From: Himantopus leucocephalus
Lineage: Eukaryota; Chordata; Aves; Charadriiformes; Recurvirostridae
Assembly (NCBI GenBank): GCA_003993805.1
Contig: RSEF01000005.1
Coordinates: 17,957,308-18,021,307 of the forward strand
Direction of reading: 5' to 3'
Length of the DNA: 64,000 nt
Under the pieces are notes generated by a model. The model made no database searches, had not been told where the DNA came from, and saw only the letters and a list, made by a program, of their open reading frames with translations. Positions 51,820 to 63,000 of this stretch are shown here, one piece after another. Positions within the stretch are counted from its first letter, which is position 1. Each line of letters starts with the position of its first letter. The position numbers and the translations under genes are program-made.

Positions 51820-52150
51820 GTGCTAAGAGTTTCGGGGGGGGGTGGGAGGAGGGGGGACAGACGGACGGACACGACCGCGGGCGGGCACAGCCGCATCCCG
51901 AGACGGAGGGGGAGGTTTCTTATTGCAAAGGTGGTGGTGGGGGTGGGCAGGGCGAGGCGGTCCCCGCTCCCGCCTGGGCGGGAGGCGCGGGGCCGGGCCG
52001 GGGCGCGGCGATGCGGGCGGGCGGGGAGCGCGATTGGCGCGGAGCCTCGGAGGAGTGGCGGCCGCGCTGTGAATGGAGCTCGGTGGCTGCCTTGCCACAG
52101 GCTCCCTCCGCGTGGAGGGGGTGCGGGGATCCTTCAAGTGAGCCGGGCAT
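51820..52150 (+). promoter_or_regulatory. CpG-island promoter of the tetraspanin gene
   Basis: About 330 bp that are strongly GC-rich and dense in CpG, unlike everything else in the window. GC boxes (GGGCGG) are visible at 51976-51981 and 52015-52020, and an inverted CCAAT box (ATTGG) lies at 52033-52037. No TATA box is apparent. These are hallmarks of a broad, TATA-less Sp1/NF-Y type promoter. It sits less than 1 kb upstream of the tetraspanin first coding exon on the same strand, so it is the best candidate promoter for that gene. The direction and exact start sites are inferred. Confidence 0.82.
52038..52137 (+). other. Candidate noncoding first exon ending at a GTGAGC donor
   Basis: Downstream of the inverted CCAAT box the sequence reaches ccttcaa followed by GTGAGC at 52138-52143, which fits a 5' splice donor except for A instead of G at the last exon base. 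If used, transcripts would join to the acceptor at 52385-52386 or 52939-52940. The exon start is a guess placed after the promoter boxes. There is no coding call for this exon. Confidence 0.35.
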
Positions 52151-52357
52151 CTCGGGGCAGAGCAATGTGGCGCAGAGGAAAGGGCCACGGGAGCTGCTTG
52201 CCTTTTGGATAATCCCTGCCCTTGCCCTCGAGTCTTGTGCCAGCGGCAGTCTCTTGTCTGTGTGTGGCATGTGGAGCTGGGGTTTTGTATGGCATTTGCG
52301 ATCCAAACGAGATCACGCTTCCTTTTTTTTTAAATTCATTGCTTTGGGTACAGTATA

Positions 52358-52386
52358 TCTCTCTCTTTTTTTTTCTTCTCTGGTAG
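52358..52386 (+). other. Candidate 3' splice acceptor (exon start at 52387)
   Basis: A long polypyrimidine tract (ctctctctttttttttcttc and following bases) ends in TAG at 52384-52386, a good acceptor. An exon starting at 52387 would carry the upstream start codon at 52688. Whether it is used depends on the transcript. Confidence 0.45.
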
Positions 52387-52687
52387 TGGGGTGGGCCGGG
52401 AGGGACGATTGTGACACCAGAGGGAATGTTTACTTGTGCAGAAGTCTTTCTCATGTGGAAACACACTGCTTCCTAACTCCTGGCTAAGCAGACTTCAGTT
52501 CATCAACTTTGCTGCCGTACAGCACGCGTAACTCCTTGACAGGATGGCAGACAAAAGAACAGCTGGTGCAAAGCAATAGGGGATTCATAGCAAGGAGGAG
52601 GAAAGAAAATTACAAACCTTTCACCTGCACCATTGTCATCCAACGATTGTCAGAGCGGCAGTTGCGACGGGACAAGCTGAAGCCACC

Positions 52688-53020
52688 ATGCGCAGGTCTA
52701 GCACCGATGAGTCGACCTATCACAGGAGCCCTTCCCTGGACAGCAAGGATTACAGTTTCCCAAATGGCGCCTTTCGTCGCTACAGCAGCATGTATGGCGG
52801 CCAGTTTGGGGCTGCCAGCAACTCTTTTTTTGGATTTCACACCAACCCAGGCCCTAAGGCCACCAAGGCTAAGTACACGTCCCCCAAGGGAAACAAGTAC
52901 GTTGTCTTTTACCTGGATCTCTCATTTATTTTTCTCCTAGAACTGAAGAGGTGCAGCATGGCTCACAACTGCCTGCAGTGTATCAAGTACCTAATGTTTG
53001 TCTTCAACCTTCTATTCTGG
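52688..53020 (+). CDS. Possible N-terminally extended first coding exon of the tetraspanin (alternative start)
   Basis: The ATG at 52688 has the context GCCACCATGC, a near-perfect Kozak match. It is the first ATG after an in-frame TAG at 52577-52579. From it the frame stays open for 90 codons and runs in phase into the tetraspanin ATG at 52958 and on to the donor after 53020 (111 codons in all). The extra N-terminus is hydrophilic at first and rich in Ser, Tyr and Gly. It includes MRRSSTDESTYHRSPSLD and FRRYSSMYGG, where R-R-x-S patterns resemble basophilic kinase sites. Residues about 72-86 (VVFYLDLSFIFLLEL) are the translation of a polypyrimidine tract, which argues that this part is normally intron. 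A GTACGT at 52897 could serve as donor, but the 209-nt exon it would end is in phase 2. It cannot join the phase-0 tetraspanin intron, and an intron of 44 nt to 52940 is too short. So either unspliced transcripts make an extended protein, or the frame belongs to another 5' exon. I do not recognise a named domain. Confidence 0.4.
52958..53020 (+). CDS. TSPAN4: Tetraspanin first coding exon (TSPAN4-like), partial gene
   Basis: The 21 codons read MAHNCLQCIKYLMFVFNLLF plus W. This is the classic tetraspanin N-terminus: a short cytoplasmic tail with two membrane-proximal cysteines (residues 5 and 8, likely palmitoylation sites) and then the start of transmembrane segment 1. The exon has a strong acceptor (tttatttttctcctag, ending at 52940), 17 nt of 5' UTR, and a strong phase-0 donor (TGG|gtgagt at 53020/53021). 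This matches the conserved tetraspanin intron position after F-W. Tetraspanins are four-pass membrane proteins that organise partner receptors and integrins into microdomains. By eye the string is closer to TSPAN4 (CLQ..KYLMF.FNLLFW) than to TSPAN9 (CLCC.KYMMF) or TSPAN18. The large extracellular loop with the CCG motif is not in the window. Paralogue assignment is moderately secure, family assignment is firm. Confidence 0.8.
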
Positions 53021-56000
53021 GTGAGTACACGTTTGAACTGCAAGACAGTTGCATTTGTCTGCTTACTAAGATGGAAGGTGAACTTGTTGCTGCTTTTAAA
53101 CTTAGAAGTTTAAACTTGGAAGTTGAACAAAGTGGTGCATAGGCTACCCTTTCTGTGGCCTCGTTAATTTGTGTGGACAACCTACTGAGGGTTTCCTCAC
53201 CTTCTCATTTCCTGGCCTTCAGCTGTGTTTCAAAACCATGATACAAGGCAAAAGAATGTGTTTATAGAGGCCAGTTGTGTGAATGCCTTCATCACTTTGT
53301 TCCAGTGAGAGCTGTACACTCCTTTTGTTGCCTTGATCTTTCATTCTCTTGTGTGCTTGCCTCAAAAGTCATGCATAGTCTTAGAGAAATCAGTGAGGCC
53401 ATTCATGATTTTACAGTTGAGTACATGCTTACATCTATTGCTGTATCGTGGATGGCACACTCAATACACCACCACATTAAAGCCTGTATCAGGAATCTCC
53501 AGGTGATCAATCTCTGTCCCAGCCAGTGATGGGTCCTAGTGTTGCCATTCCCCCCTGAAGATGTGGCTCTGAAGGGTGGAGGGAAAACAGAGCCTTCCTC
53601 ACTTCTTCTGGGGCTGCTACTCTGTGACAAGAGCTTATCAAATCACTACAGGGCATGTGTGTGTCAGCAGGACACCGTGATGGGACATTTGGGTGTGCGT
53701 CTCCGCATCATCTAACAAATGAGGTGGCTGTCAACAGCAGGGTGGTTGGGCATTTCACTGTCATGAAATGGAGCATAGACTGTAGATGGAGACTAAAGTA
53801 GCGCAGTGGGGGGTTCAAGTTACAAATGCTGTTTGTCCTGTAAAAAAGGGAGTAGCGTGATTGCTAGGAGAGGGGAGGAAGTGATTTCTAGTTCAAAGTC
53901 TCCCATCCAGCTTCGTATGTGGGAGGGTCTGTTGCAAGGTCCTCAGGAGGTGCCTTTAAATGCCTCGTTCTTGAGAGCTGGTTTATTAACATGCTGATGG
54001 AAATAAGGGGTATTGTGAATCAACACTGCTTCTGTCCTGACACTTAAGGAGGGGGTGTGTGTTTGCAATTGGATGTTACCATGTCCGTATTACTGATTGT
54101 CTGTGCTCTCATGAATTGTCAGAGGTACACGGAAAGCTGTGAGATGGAAAGAACTGTTCTCTAGTGTGCGCTGCTGTACAGCTGTTTAAAACCAAGCATG
54201 CTGCAGTGCTGGTGCATCAGAAAACACAAAGTGCAGGCAACTTCTGCTGACCTGAGTCATACCAAGGAGTCAGGATGTGATAAACTAGTGCAAGTCCACT
54301 GAATTGGCATGGTACTAACCAGAGCTATAAAACACATGGAGGGTGTTCTCTTTACACCTCAGATAAGCTGGTGGAAAGAGTGTTGGTAAGACTGTAGTCT
54401 GTCTTTCAACTCTGACTCTGGTTGTTTCTGTGTTCCTAAATATTGTCTAATATTTGCTGCAGCTTACTTCAGTCCTTTCTGAAAAAGAAAAGCACTATCT
54501 TTCTTGATTTTTTTAAGCTTTGTGCCTCTACTGACCATCCCTGGTCGAGATTATAGCACTGACAGCTAGTTGAACTGTGTGCTAGAGAAATGCTATAGGA
54601 TGCTGGTGTTAATAGCTCTTTTCAGGACTATGCATGGCACTGCCACAAAGGATACTCATTGCATTCTGATTCCTTTTACAATATTCATCTTCCACTGAAG
54701 CATATGCATATGATAAGAGGTACTGCTGCAAGTAATGTGTCTGTATTTACAAAGGGAAGATGGCACATATTATTATGTCTTTGGCATACTTTTCAGTAGG
54801 AAAGCCTTAATCCTCTGAGAGAGAAGGAAGGGGTTTTGTCTTTTCCCTGAAACCATCAAAGCTATTCTCAAATGCTTGAAGGGAGAGTAAAGAGAGGGGT
54901 CCCAAAAAGAGAGAATAACCATATGCCAACTGGGCTCTTCATGAACTAAAGCATATGAGCAGGGGAGTGGGTGGTGTCAAATACTGCAGCACGATTTCTG
55001 TTTTGTTTCTCTTTCACATGCTACCTGCACAGCAGGAGTGATTGATGATGATCATGTCCAAATGAGGTTTGCACAGCATGCAATTATAATAGATGCAGCT
55101 CTTCACCTTCTCACAGTGGAGAAAGTAACTAAAAAGAGATGATTTTAAAAAGTACTGGCTTAAGCTGACCTATCTTTTGTAAAAGCAGAAAAAAATTCCA
55201 TTTCTAGTGATCAAAAATCTTGGAATGATTACAGGTTGATGATGCTGCTCTTTTGTTTTTGAAGTTGTTGTCAGTTATTTGTCATGTTTTACTTTGTGAA
55301 ATTAAAGGAGAAGCATCTCTGCAAGAAGACAGAATTTCTCTTTGTGTACATGCTCACGGAAGTTTTGCTGTCTCTACCTTTCCCCTCCACCCTTCTATAG
55401 GCTAGTGACAGACAACAGTAAGTGAGAAGAGGAATATTTTTTTTCATGCTTTGACCTCCAAATAAAAACTGCAGTTATTTCCATGTATAGAGAGCAGTCA
55501 TTGCATTAAATGAATTAAACGCCTATTATAGGTTGTTCGTGCTTTTGATTCTGTTTTGAGCAAATGCTTTGATTTCCTTCAGAAATCATATTTCTATTTT
55601 CTCCTTCCTGTTGCTATTCATTAACTCCAGTCCATTTGGTGTATCCCTACAGCCTATTTCCCAGTACTTTCAGCTGTCTTTCCCACAGTGGGGCAGAAAA
55701 ATATCCCTCAGCCCTGTGCAACTCCGGTGGGATTGGTGCTGCATTTCTGAAGAAAGGACCCTTTTCTTAGAAGCCTGGCAATTTTATAGGACACAAAATC
55801 TCAGAGACCTTGATTTTAAATGTTCCTGGCAGGCTTTATTGGATTAGGTGCTGCAGTCATGCTGTAAAATTTTTAAAAGCTGTCATATAACTGTGAAAAC
55901 AGAGCAAATTTCTCCTCCCCTTTTTGAGGATTGAAAGAAACACAAAGCTTCTTCACAAGTGTCAGAGGCTGAGGTGCCTTGTGAGTGTTGGTGCTGAATC

Positions 56001-56552
56001 AGTCCATTGGTACAGCAGACCAGCAGCTATTAATGTAGAGGAAAAAATCTGATAGTCTTAGAATAGGTCTTTTCTCCATGAAGAGTCCTGCACAAATTGC
56101 TCTTGGTACATTTGCACGTTTTGGGTATTAAGGTACTGAAACATGGACAAAACTTTATTAGACAACAGTGCTGCCAGTCTAATGGGAATTGCCTTTTGGT
56201 GGAATATTGCCAGATGCAGAGGAGCCATCATTGTATCACTGCACTGGTTTGTAAGATCCCAGAATAACTTTTGTCACCCGATACGTAATACTTGACTGAC
56301 TTCATTTATTTTTATGGACTCTGATTTTATTTTGTTGAATTGCTGAACCCTAGAGACTAAAGATCACCTCAGATGATCACAAAACAGAGTATTTTTATTT
56401 CACAATGAAATGTTGGTATTTCACTGTGAAAATACCCAGGGAACAACATTTGTTTTTTACATTCTGTCCTCCAAACATCCAGAGTTTCTTTATCACAGTC
56501 AGTAAAATGAACTATTTTCTTTCTGTGCTTGTAATCCAAGGCTCTGCTTGCC

Positions 56553-56587
<35 letters not shown>

Positions 56588-59500
56588 NNTTTTTTTTTTT
56601 TTTTTTTGTTTAAAAAAGGTACGGCTAAGGGCTGAGAAAGAAAAATATCATCTCCTTAATCTCCCTTGGCTTATGCCAGCATTTCCACTTTCTTTGACTT
56701 CTAACTCTCAAACCTCCAAGACTCGAAAAAGGAAATGCAGGAAACTGTACTTGTGTTTCCAGTGGCTCTTGCTTTCCTTAAGTGATCCTTTGCTAGAGAC
56801 AACTAGCTAGATTGGTTGTGATTTGCCCATCAAAGAACGGAATACCCGTATCTGACTCTTCAGGTAATGCTTTAACCAATAGAGAAATTCAGTAAAGCAC
56901 AGACTTTGCAAAATGCTGTTGTTAGAAAACAAGTTATAGAGAGGAAACAACAACAAAAAGAAAGGAGACAAAGAAGGTTATTATTTTTCAAACTTACCAC
57001 TAATCATTTCTATGCATGTGTCTCCTTTGTTAAAACATACTGAAGTTGTATGCACTATAAAGAAGTCTTCAAAATGGTATGTGAAGACTGTAATTCCAGC
57101 AGGTAGGCTCTCAAAGACCCAGGGTAATATTCTCTTGCAGCTTGAAAACTTGGGAGTTGCCATCTGCTGGACACACTATGGCTGGGATGAGCAGCTGGAG
57201 CTCTGCTTGCCACCTTCCTGCCTAAAGAGATGAGGCAAGGTACTGGCCCTGCTGCTTTGTTTTGGGATTTGGTCCATAAAATTCCCAGCTGATACAGCCC
57301 TGTGAATGATGTATCTTGGCTTCTGAGACATAAAGTGTGACATAAAATGTATGGAAACACAGAGACAAGGAAGTGGCAGGTGCCACTAATGAATGCACTA
57401 GGATCAGTGTGGGAAAAAAAAACCCTAAAACCTATTTAATCTGATTCTAGGGACCAACTGTGGGTCTCTTGCTCTGGCTTTGCTGCTGTTGATGGTTCAT
57501 GGACCACAGTTTGGGAACCTCTGCACTAATGAGTACTGCTGGCCTGGTGCACTAGTGATACTACCAGCAGTCAGTTTTTCTTACTTGTATGTAATTGGAA
57601 AGAAGGAGTGGAAGTAATGAAAATGAGAAATCCCTCATTCCTGGCATAATTTTCCTTCCTTGCACTTCAACTTCAGTGGCACAGGTTTGTCTTGCAAGAA
57701 TTATGCAAATGTTTATAGTATCTGAAAGACTGAGTGTGCAGGGCAGCAGGTAAAAGGAACAGCTTGGTCTGAAAATGCACCCTGGGGCACTGGATGGTCT
57801 TTGAGTGATCCTGGCTAAATTTGGCCAGAGGGTGGTGGCAGAGGGATGTCTCCTCATTTCTTTGTACCTCATTGGGAAAACATCTGACATTATTAGCTTC
57901 AGAGGAGAGCTGTTAGCTGAGCTTGTTCCCAAAGCTGGGGAATTTTGTGAGAGAAGCAGCTGATTTTGTTGAATTGGATTCCTTGTCCTTCATCTGCATC
58001 CTCCATCCTCCATCAGCCAGCTGAATGAGATTGATGGCTAAAACAGCCAGAAACTCTACAGATTGTTAGTGGCTGAGGACAGCAATCATTTTGTAGTTAT
58101 ACTTGGCTGCAGTCTTAAGTTGGTGGAAAAAAAATTACCAATAGAGTGTTAAACCATTTTAAAAGCAGGCCCACCATCTCATCATCATTACTTGTGCGTG
58201 TTCTCCTCTGATGACACAAGGGCTGCCACTCATCCCATGGTGCTGAGCTTATCAGTTGGAGCTGCTGCATGCTGTTCTGCAGGGAAGACAGTCACATGTC
58301 TACCAGTTGGGTGGTGCTCTGAGAAGACAGTTTGGTTAGAAATAAGACAGGCTATGTATTTTCATATGTATAACAGGTAGATAATCTATGACAAACAAAA
58401 ATTTGATTAAACAGTGATACAGACTTTGCTTCTGTGTAATTAAAACATGGGAAGTTTACCCCAGAATGTCATTTTTTCTAACTGCTTCCCAGTCCCTGAT
58501 TCTCCTTTGTTACTTACCTCCTCCAGAAACTGCTCAGTCTGATTGACATCTTATCTCCGCCTCTGACTTCGTGAGGGCTCTCTGAGGATGTATTTTTAAG
58601 GAGCATTGCTTTTAAAGAAAGGAGAGTCATTTGATATGGGAATTACAGACTTCAAAAAATGGCATTTCCGCAAGAAGCAGAACTATTGAGGGCTGATACC
58701 AAATGAGAGAGAGATGATTGTATTACCTGATGTCTGATTTATATGGGCACCAATTAGAGCTTTTCCCATAGCGGTGCCATTCATACAGTCCTGTGTGGAT
58801 TCTGATGTCTAATAGGGGCTGGAGATCATGCTGAAGTCTTATCTCCCAGTGAAGGCATTGCTAAGGGCTACATTTGCTACCTAAATATGTACCTTCTGAA
58901 AACCTTTAGGCAGTTAATGACTTTGAAAGGGTACATATCTGTCAAGTCAGGCTACAGTGACAAATGGACTCATGAGTTATTCGTGGGATACTTAGCTGAC
59001 CCAGTTCAATTTTGTAATCTTTTTTCCTTAGGAAACCAGGCTCAGAAGGCCCTTAATAAAGGAGAAAAAAAAATGCTTTAAAGTTGACTATATAATAGAT
59101 ACCATCTTCATATTGCTTGCCGTGGGCCAGCTTCTGCTTCCGTTACTCATGACAGAGTAGCTTCATTGCTTTAGGTGGGTTTGCTAATGTATTGATGTGA
59201 TTTTTGGCCATGAGTATTGGCAAGGACTAAGCACCTTGGCTTATAAGTTTTGCTGTCAAGTATATCCACTGTACCTAATTCAGACTTACTGGTAGTACAG
59301 AAAACTGAGGAAACCCATCAGTGGATAAACCCACAGGATACAGCATGTTGCATTGTGAGAAACTGTCCTTTTTAAAGCAATGAGTGAAATGGCTGCAAAC
59401 ATTATTCCCTCTTCTGGACAATGGCAGATACTAAATCTATTGCAGCCAATACTTTGAACTATACAGAGGAAGACAGAAGGCAGGTGAGATCATTTCCATC

Positions 59501-59791
59501 ATTATTCTTCCTCCTCCGTACCTTGGCTTGAAGATTTTTGAAGGCTAGCCAGTGCTGCTTTCTTACATGTGATTTCTCATTATGGGGGCTGTGATCAAAG
59601 TCAGAGTAACTACCACAACATACGCTGTCATCTCACAGTTCACTCTGCCCGTTTATTAGATCCTTTTCATCCTCTTTGGGCCTTTATTTTAGAATATGAA
59701 CCCTTTGGCCAGGGGATTGTTTGCAACTCTGTGCACACAAATATCTAGAAGATAAACCCCCAGTCTCAATTTGTCTCCAGACGCTACTGTT
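53021..59791 (+). other. Presumed first coding intron of the tetraspanin
   Basis: Starts with the donor GTGAGT at 53021. No sequence encoding the expected next exon (a Gly-rich L-G-G-C-G-like start of the transmembrane 1/loop 1 region) was found. No other exon or CpG island is visible. A long poly-T run with two ambiguous bases lies at 56558-56607. Open frames such as 53275-53529 and 57561-57932 look like chance. Tetraspanin genes of this subgroup often have long 5' introns. Confidence 0.6.
56558..56607. repeat. Poly-T tract (about 50 T) with NN at 56588-56589
   Basis: A homopolymer run with two ambiguous bases in the middle, so its true length is uncertain. No retroposed body was recognised on the right side, where a reverse-strand insertion would lie. 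Confidence 0.9.
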
Positions 59792-60062
59792 TCACAGAAT
59801 CACAGAATGGTCAGGGTTGGAAGGGACCTCTGGAGATCATCTAGTCCAACCTCTCTGCCAGAGCAGGTTCACCTACAGCAGGTTGCACAGGACAGCATCC
59901 AAGTGGGTTTTGAATGTCTCCAGAGTTGGAGACTTCACAGCCTCTCTGGGCAGTCTGTTCCAGTGTTCTGCCACCCTCAAGGTAAAGAAGTCCCTCCTCA
60001 TGTTTAGGTGGAACTTCCTATGTTCAAGTTTGTGCCCGTAACCTCTTGTTCTTGTTTCAAAT
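59792..60062 (-). mobile_element. CR1 LINE 3' end, reverse strand
   Basis: The left edge is the reversed tail TTCACAGAATCACAGAATGG. Next comes the reversed 3' UTR ('ggagatcatctagtccaacc'). The reverse strand then reads the ORF2 C-terminus: MRRDFFTLRVAEHWNRLPRE followed by AVKSPTLETFKTHLDAVLCN and a stop at 59873. About 60 codons remain, without stops. It is a 5'-truncated copy of about 270 bp in the presumed intron, antisense to the gene. It shares its tail type with the copy at 46.5 kb. Confidence 0.92.
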
Positions 60063-63000
60063 GTGATAGCTAATAAATCACACACTGCTATGTGATTTAT
60101 TTATTTAGAACATAACTTTTGGCTAAGGTAGCAAATCCGTACAAATCACTATATGAATAATACACAGTATCTATATAAAATATATAAAGACACTTCTCTC
60201 TGGTATTTATAATGTAAAGCAAGCAATGCTAGGTCAAAAATGAAATGTGGAGTTGGATGGAATGACTTCTGCATACTCATGCAGATTGGAGAGAGTAAAT
60301 TGTATTTCTTAGTACTGTCCTGTAATTGTTTCTCCAGGAAATGTTAAACCATCACAAGATGCAACAGAAGTAAATGAAATTGAAATTGCAGTCTGTAATT
60401 AGACTGTCATACTGTAACGCATCTTAAATCTGTCTTCAACAGAAAAACTAACACCCTCCAAAAAACCATCCCAACCTGCTTCAAGTGTGAATGCATGCAG
60501 AGCCTTATAATTTAACATGATTCAATTGAGGCTTGTTCTAAAGATGCCATACGTTTGAAACAGTAGTTTGGATGAGACAGAAGGTTGATGTACAAGGACA
60601 AAGGACCAGAATGACTTGGTCTTGTAAGTTTGTATACATAGACTTTCCCCACTTTTGGGTATTTATTTTGTTGGGGGTTTTTGTTTGTTTGGTTGGTTTT
60701 TTTTCTGCTTGCTTTTCCAGATTCTTCATATAGCCCTTTTTATTCTTTCCCTGGCCACGATACCTTTGTTTGTTCTCAAGTACTTTCAAAGTAGTGCAGC
60801 AGCAGCTATTTCTATATCATCTTATTTTTGGAGTCTCTGTGATCCATACTGGCTTACTATATTATTACATTGTCTACTCTTGTTTCTGCTCTGCACATTA
60901 GGCCATAATTGATTATCTGCTCTTTTCACAAGCATCTTCATGTTTTCACCACAATCCATCCTTTACAGGAAAATCCTGGTTACTAAAGCTTCCCTTTCCC
61001 CCACAGCTGTATTTTGAAACTCCTTTTTGAGAAATCATCTGCTTTGATGCCTGTAAACACTGCATCTGATGACCACAAAATGATACTGATTTACTAGTGC
61101 ATATTTTGTTTATTACACAAGTTCATTGCACATACCAAATAATCTGTGCTGGCTCTTATTTAATGCTTTTCTTCCTCCTGCACCTCAGGCTTACACATTT
61201 CTTTACATGAGGTGTTCAGGGAAGAACTTCTTTTCTGTATCGTTCCTGGCTCTATCAATGGGCACTTTGATAATGTAGAGGCCTCTGGATGTAACTTACA
61301 ATAAGAGTGAGCTTTCTTGGCTTCTGCTTGTAGTCATTACCTTTGTTGGTAAAACTACCCAGTGTCTGCTCCCACTCCATTCAAAGAGACAGCCATCTTC
61401 CCCCTGCACCTAACACAATTTAGTTTCAGACTTGGAGAACAAGAAAAACTGCCGTAAGGAGGGGAAGCCCAACCAACTGCCTACATCTTCATGCAGATGT
61501 CAGTTTGCACTTTATTTTTCAATGTGAAGTTCACTTTCTTTTTCCCTACGTGGCTTTTCTTTCTCACAGTGATCATCTTTAATGATCAAACAGCCAGCAC
61601 AGGGTGCAATACTTGGCGTTAAACAACTTAAGTCTCTTACTTGAAACAGGCTTAGCAGTTAGGAGCAAAAATCTCATCGACTTAACAAATGGCTATGTGG
61701 CAGGCCTACAGTGGGATTACAAAGCCTTTGCATAAACAGCAGTTACACCAGCAAAATTGTGCTTATGCCAAGAAAGTTTTGTTCAGAGGACTGGTACAGG
61801 CTGTAATGGCAAAAAGTGCTTTTGCTAGTATGAGTTTTTCCCCCAGTAGGGGCTTTGCTGGTATACCATGCTGACAATGTTGGGGTTTTTTTAGCCCAAA
61901 AGGCTGAAAAGCAACAACGCTCTCTGCTGCTGTCGGATGGCACTGGACCTGAAGAGGCAGAATGAAACAGGGTAAAGGGAAAGCAAATGTTGGCTGTAGG
62001 AAATATGATTTTGTTGTTGCTTAGTGGCTGTAGGTTTAAACTATGCCCTACCATCTGAGCTGTAAGCAAGGTGCCTCCCCCAGGAGCAGAAAGGAGGGGT
62101 GAGAGCTTAATCAATCAGGAATGAAAAATAGATAGTGGCTCCAGTTTGTTTTATACCTTCTCCTTCCTTCTTTAATTGCCGGTTGTTTTGCCGTAAATAC
62201 ACAATGTTTAGAAGGGAGAGCACAGAGAAGGAGCTAGATTCTCAGTTAGTATGTTCATTCACTTCTCCACAAGACCAAGACCAGGTACCACTTTGTGCTG
62301 CTATGCTTGGAAAGGCTCAGCTGGTGGTTTCCTCCATAGAAGACAATCTCATGGGCTTCAAACCTTCTAAGGGTTTTTTCTGCTCCTGTGCTGTGGTCTC
62401 CCAGTGGTGGTACCTGCAATTTCTGGTCTTGTCACAGTTCCTGTGACAACCTGGGAGTCACCTGTAGTAGTACCAAGGGTACAAGTCTCCTTGGGAAACA
62501 CCATAAATGAGTGTGTTTGGTTCTACTGAGCATCTGGATTTTTTCTCTAGGTCATCTTACTATAGAGCATTTCTGTGATATTGCTGATGTTCTTTATTCC
62601 CTCAGTATTCACCGCTGGCTATTATGAAGGTATATACTAGGTGAGATGGACTTATGGCTCTTTTATAAAACATAAAAGAGAGCTCCAGTTTGTCCTGAAC
62701 CGCTCAAGCATGCAAAAACCCATCTTGCTTGTCTTTTAACAACAATTTTTTAACATCCCCTACCCCCTGGCGGAAACTATGGTTATTCATGGCCATTTTA
62801 TGACACTACTTTTTTCTAAAGTCCTTCTACAAATTGACCTTAAGTTATATTCTATCCACTGCATTGCTTCTGTCAAGTTTGTAAATGTTTGTAAACAGAC
62901 TGCCTTCATATTGGCCAATTGAAAATTCATACTCTTGTTTTGTAAGTGACATTTATCCAGGGTTGTAGCACAAATTGTTTACTTATGTCTGAAAAAATCT

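Noticed and set aside
51763..52487. Long overlapping open frames on both strands (up to 158 codons) around the CpG island
   Set aside because: GC-rich DNA has few stop codons, and the frames are Arg/Gly/Pro-rich on both strands with no family resemblance. They reflect composition, not genes.
52509..52940. 143-codon forward frame overlapping the candidate N-terminal extension
   Set aside because: It lies in another frame from the tetraspanin, its ATG context is ordinary, and it ends exactly in the acceptor region. The 52688 frame is better supported.
56405..56635. 76-codon forward frame with a poly-Phe run
   Set aside because: It is created by a poly-T tract containing ambiguous bases.
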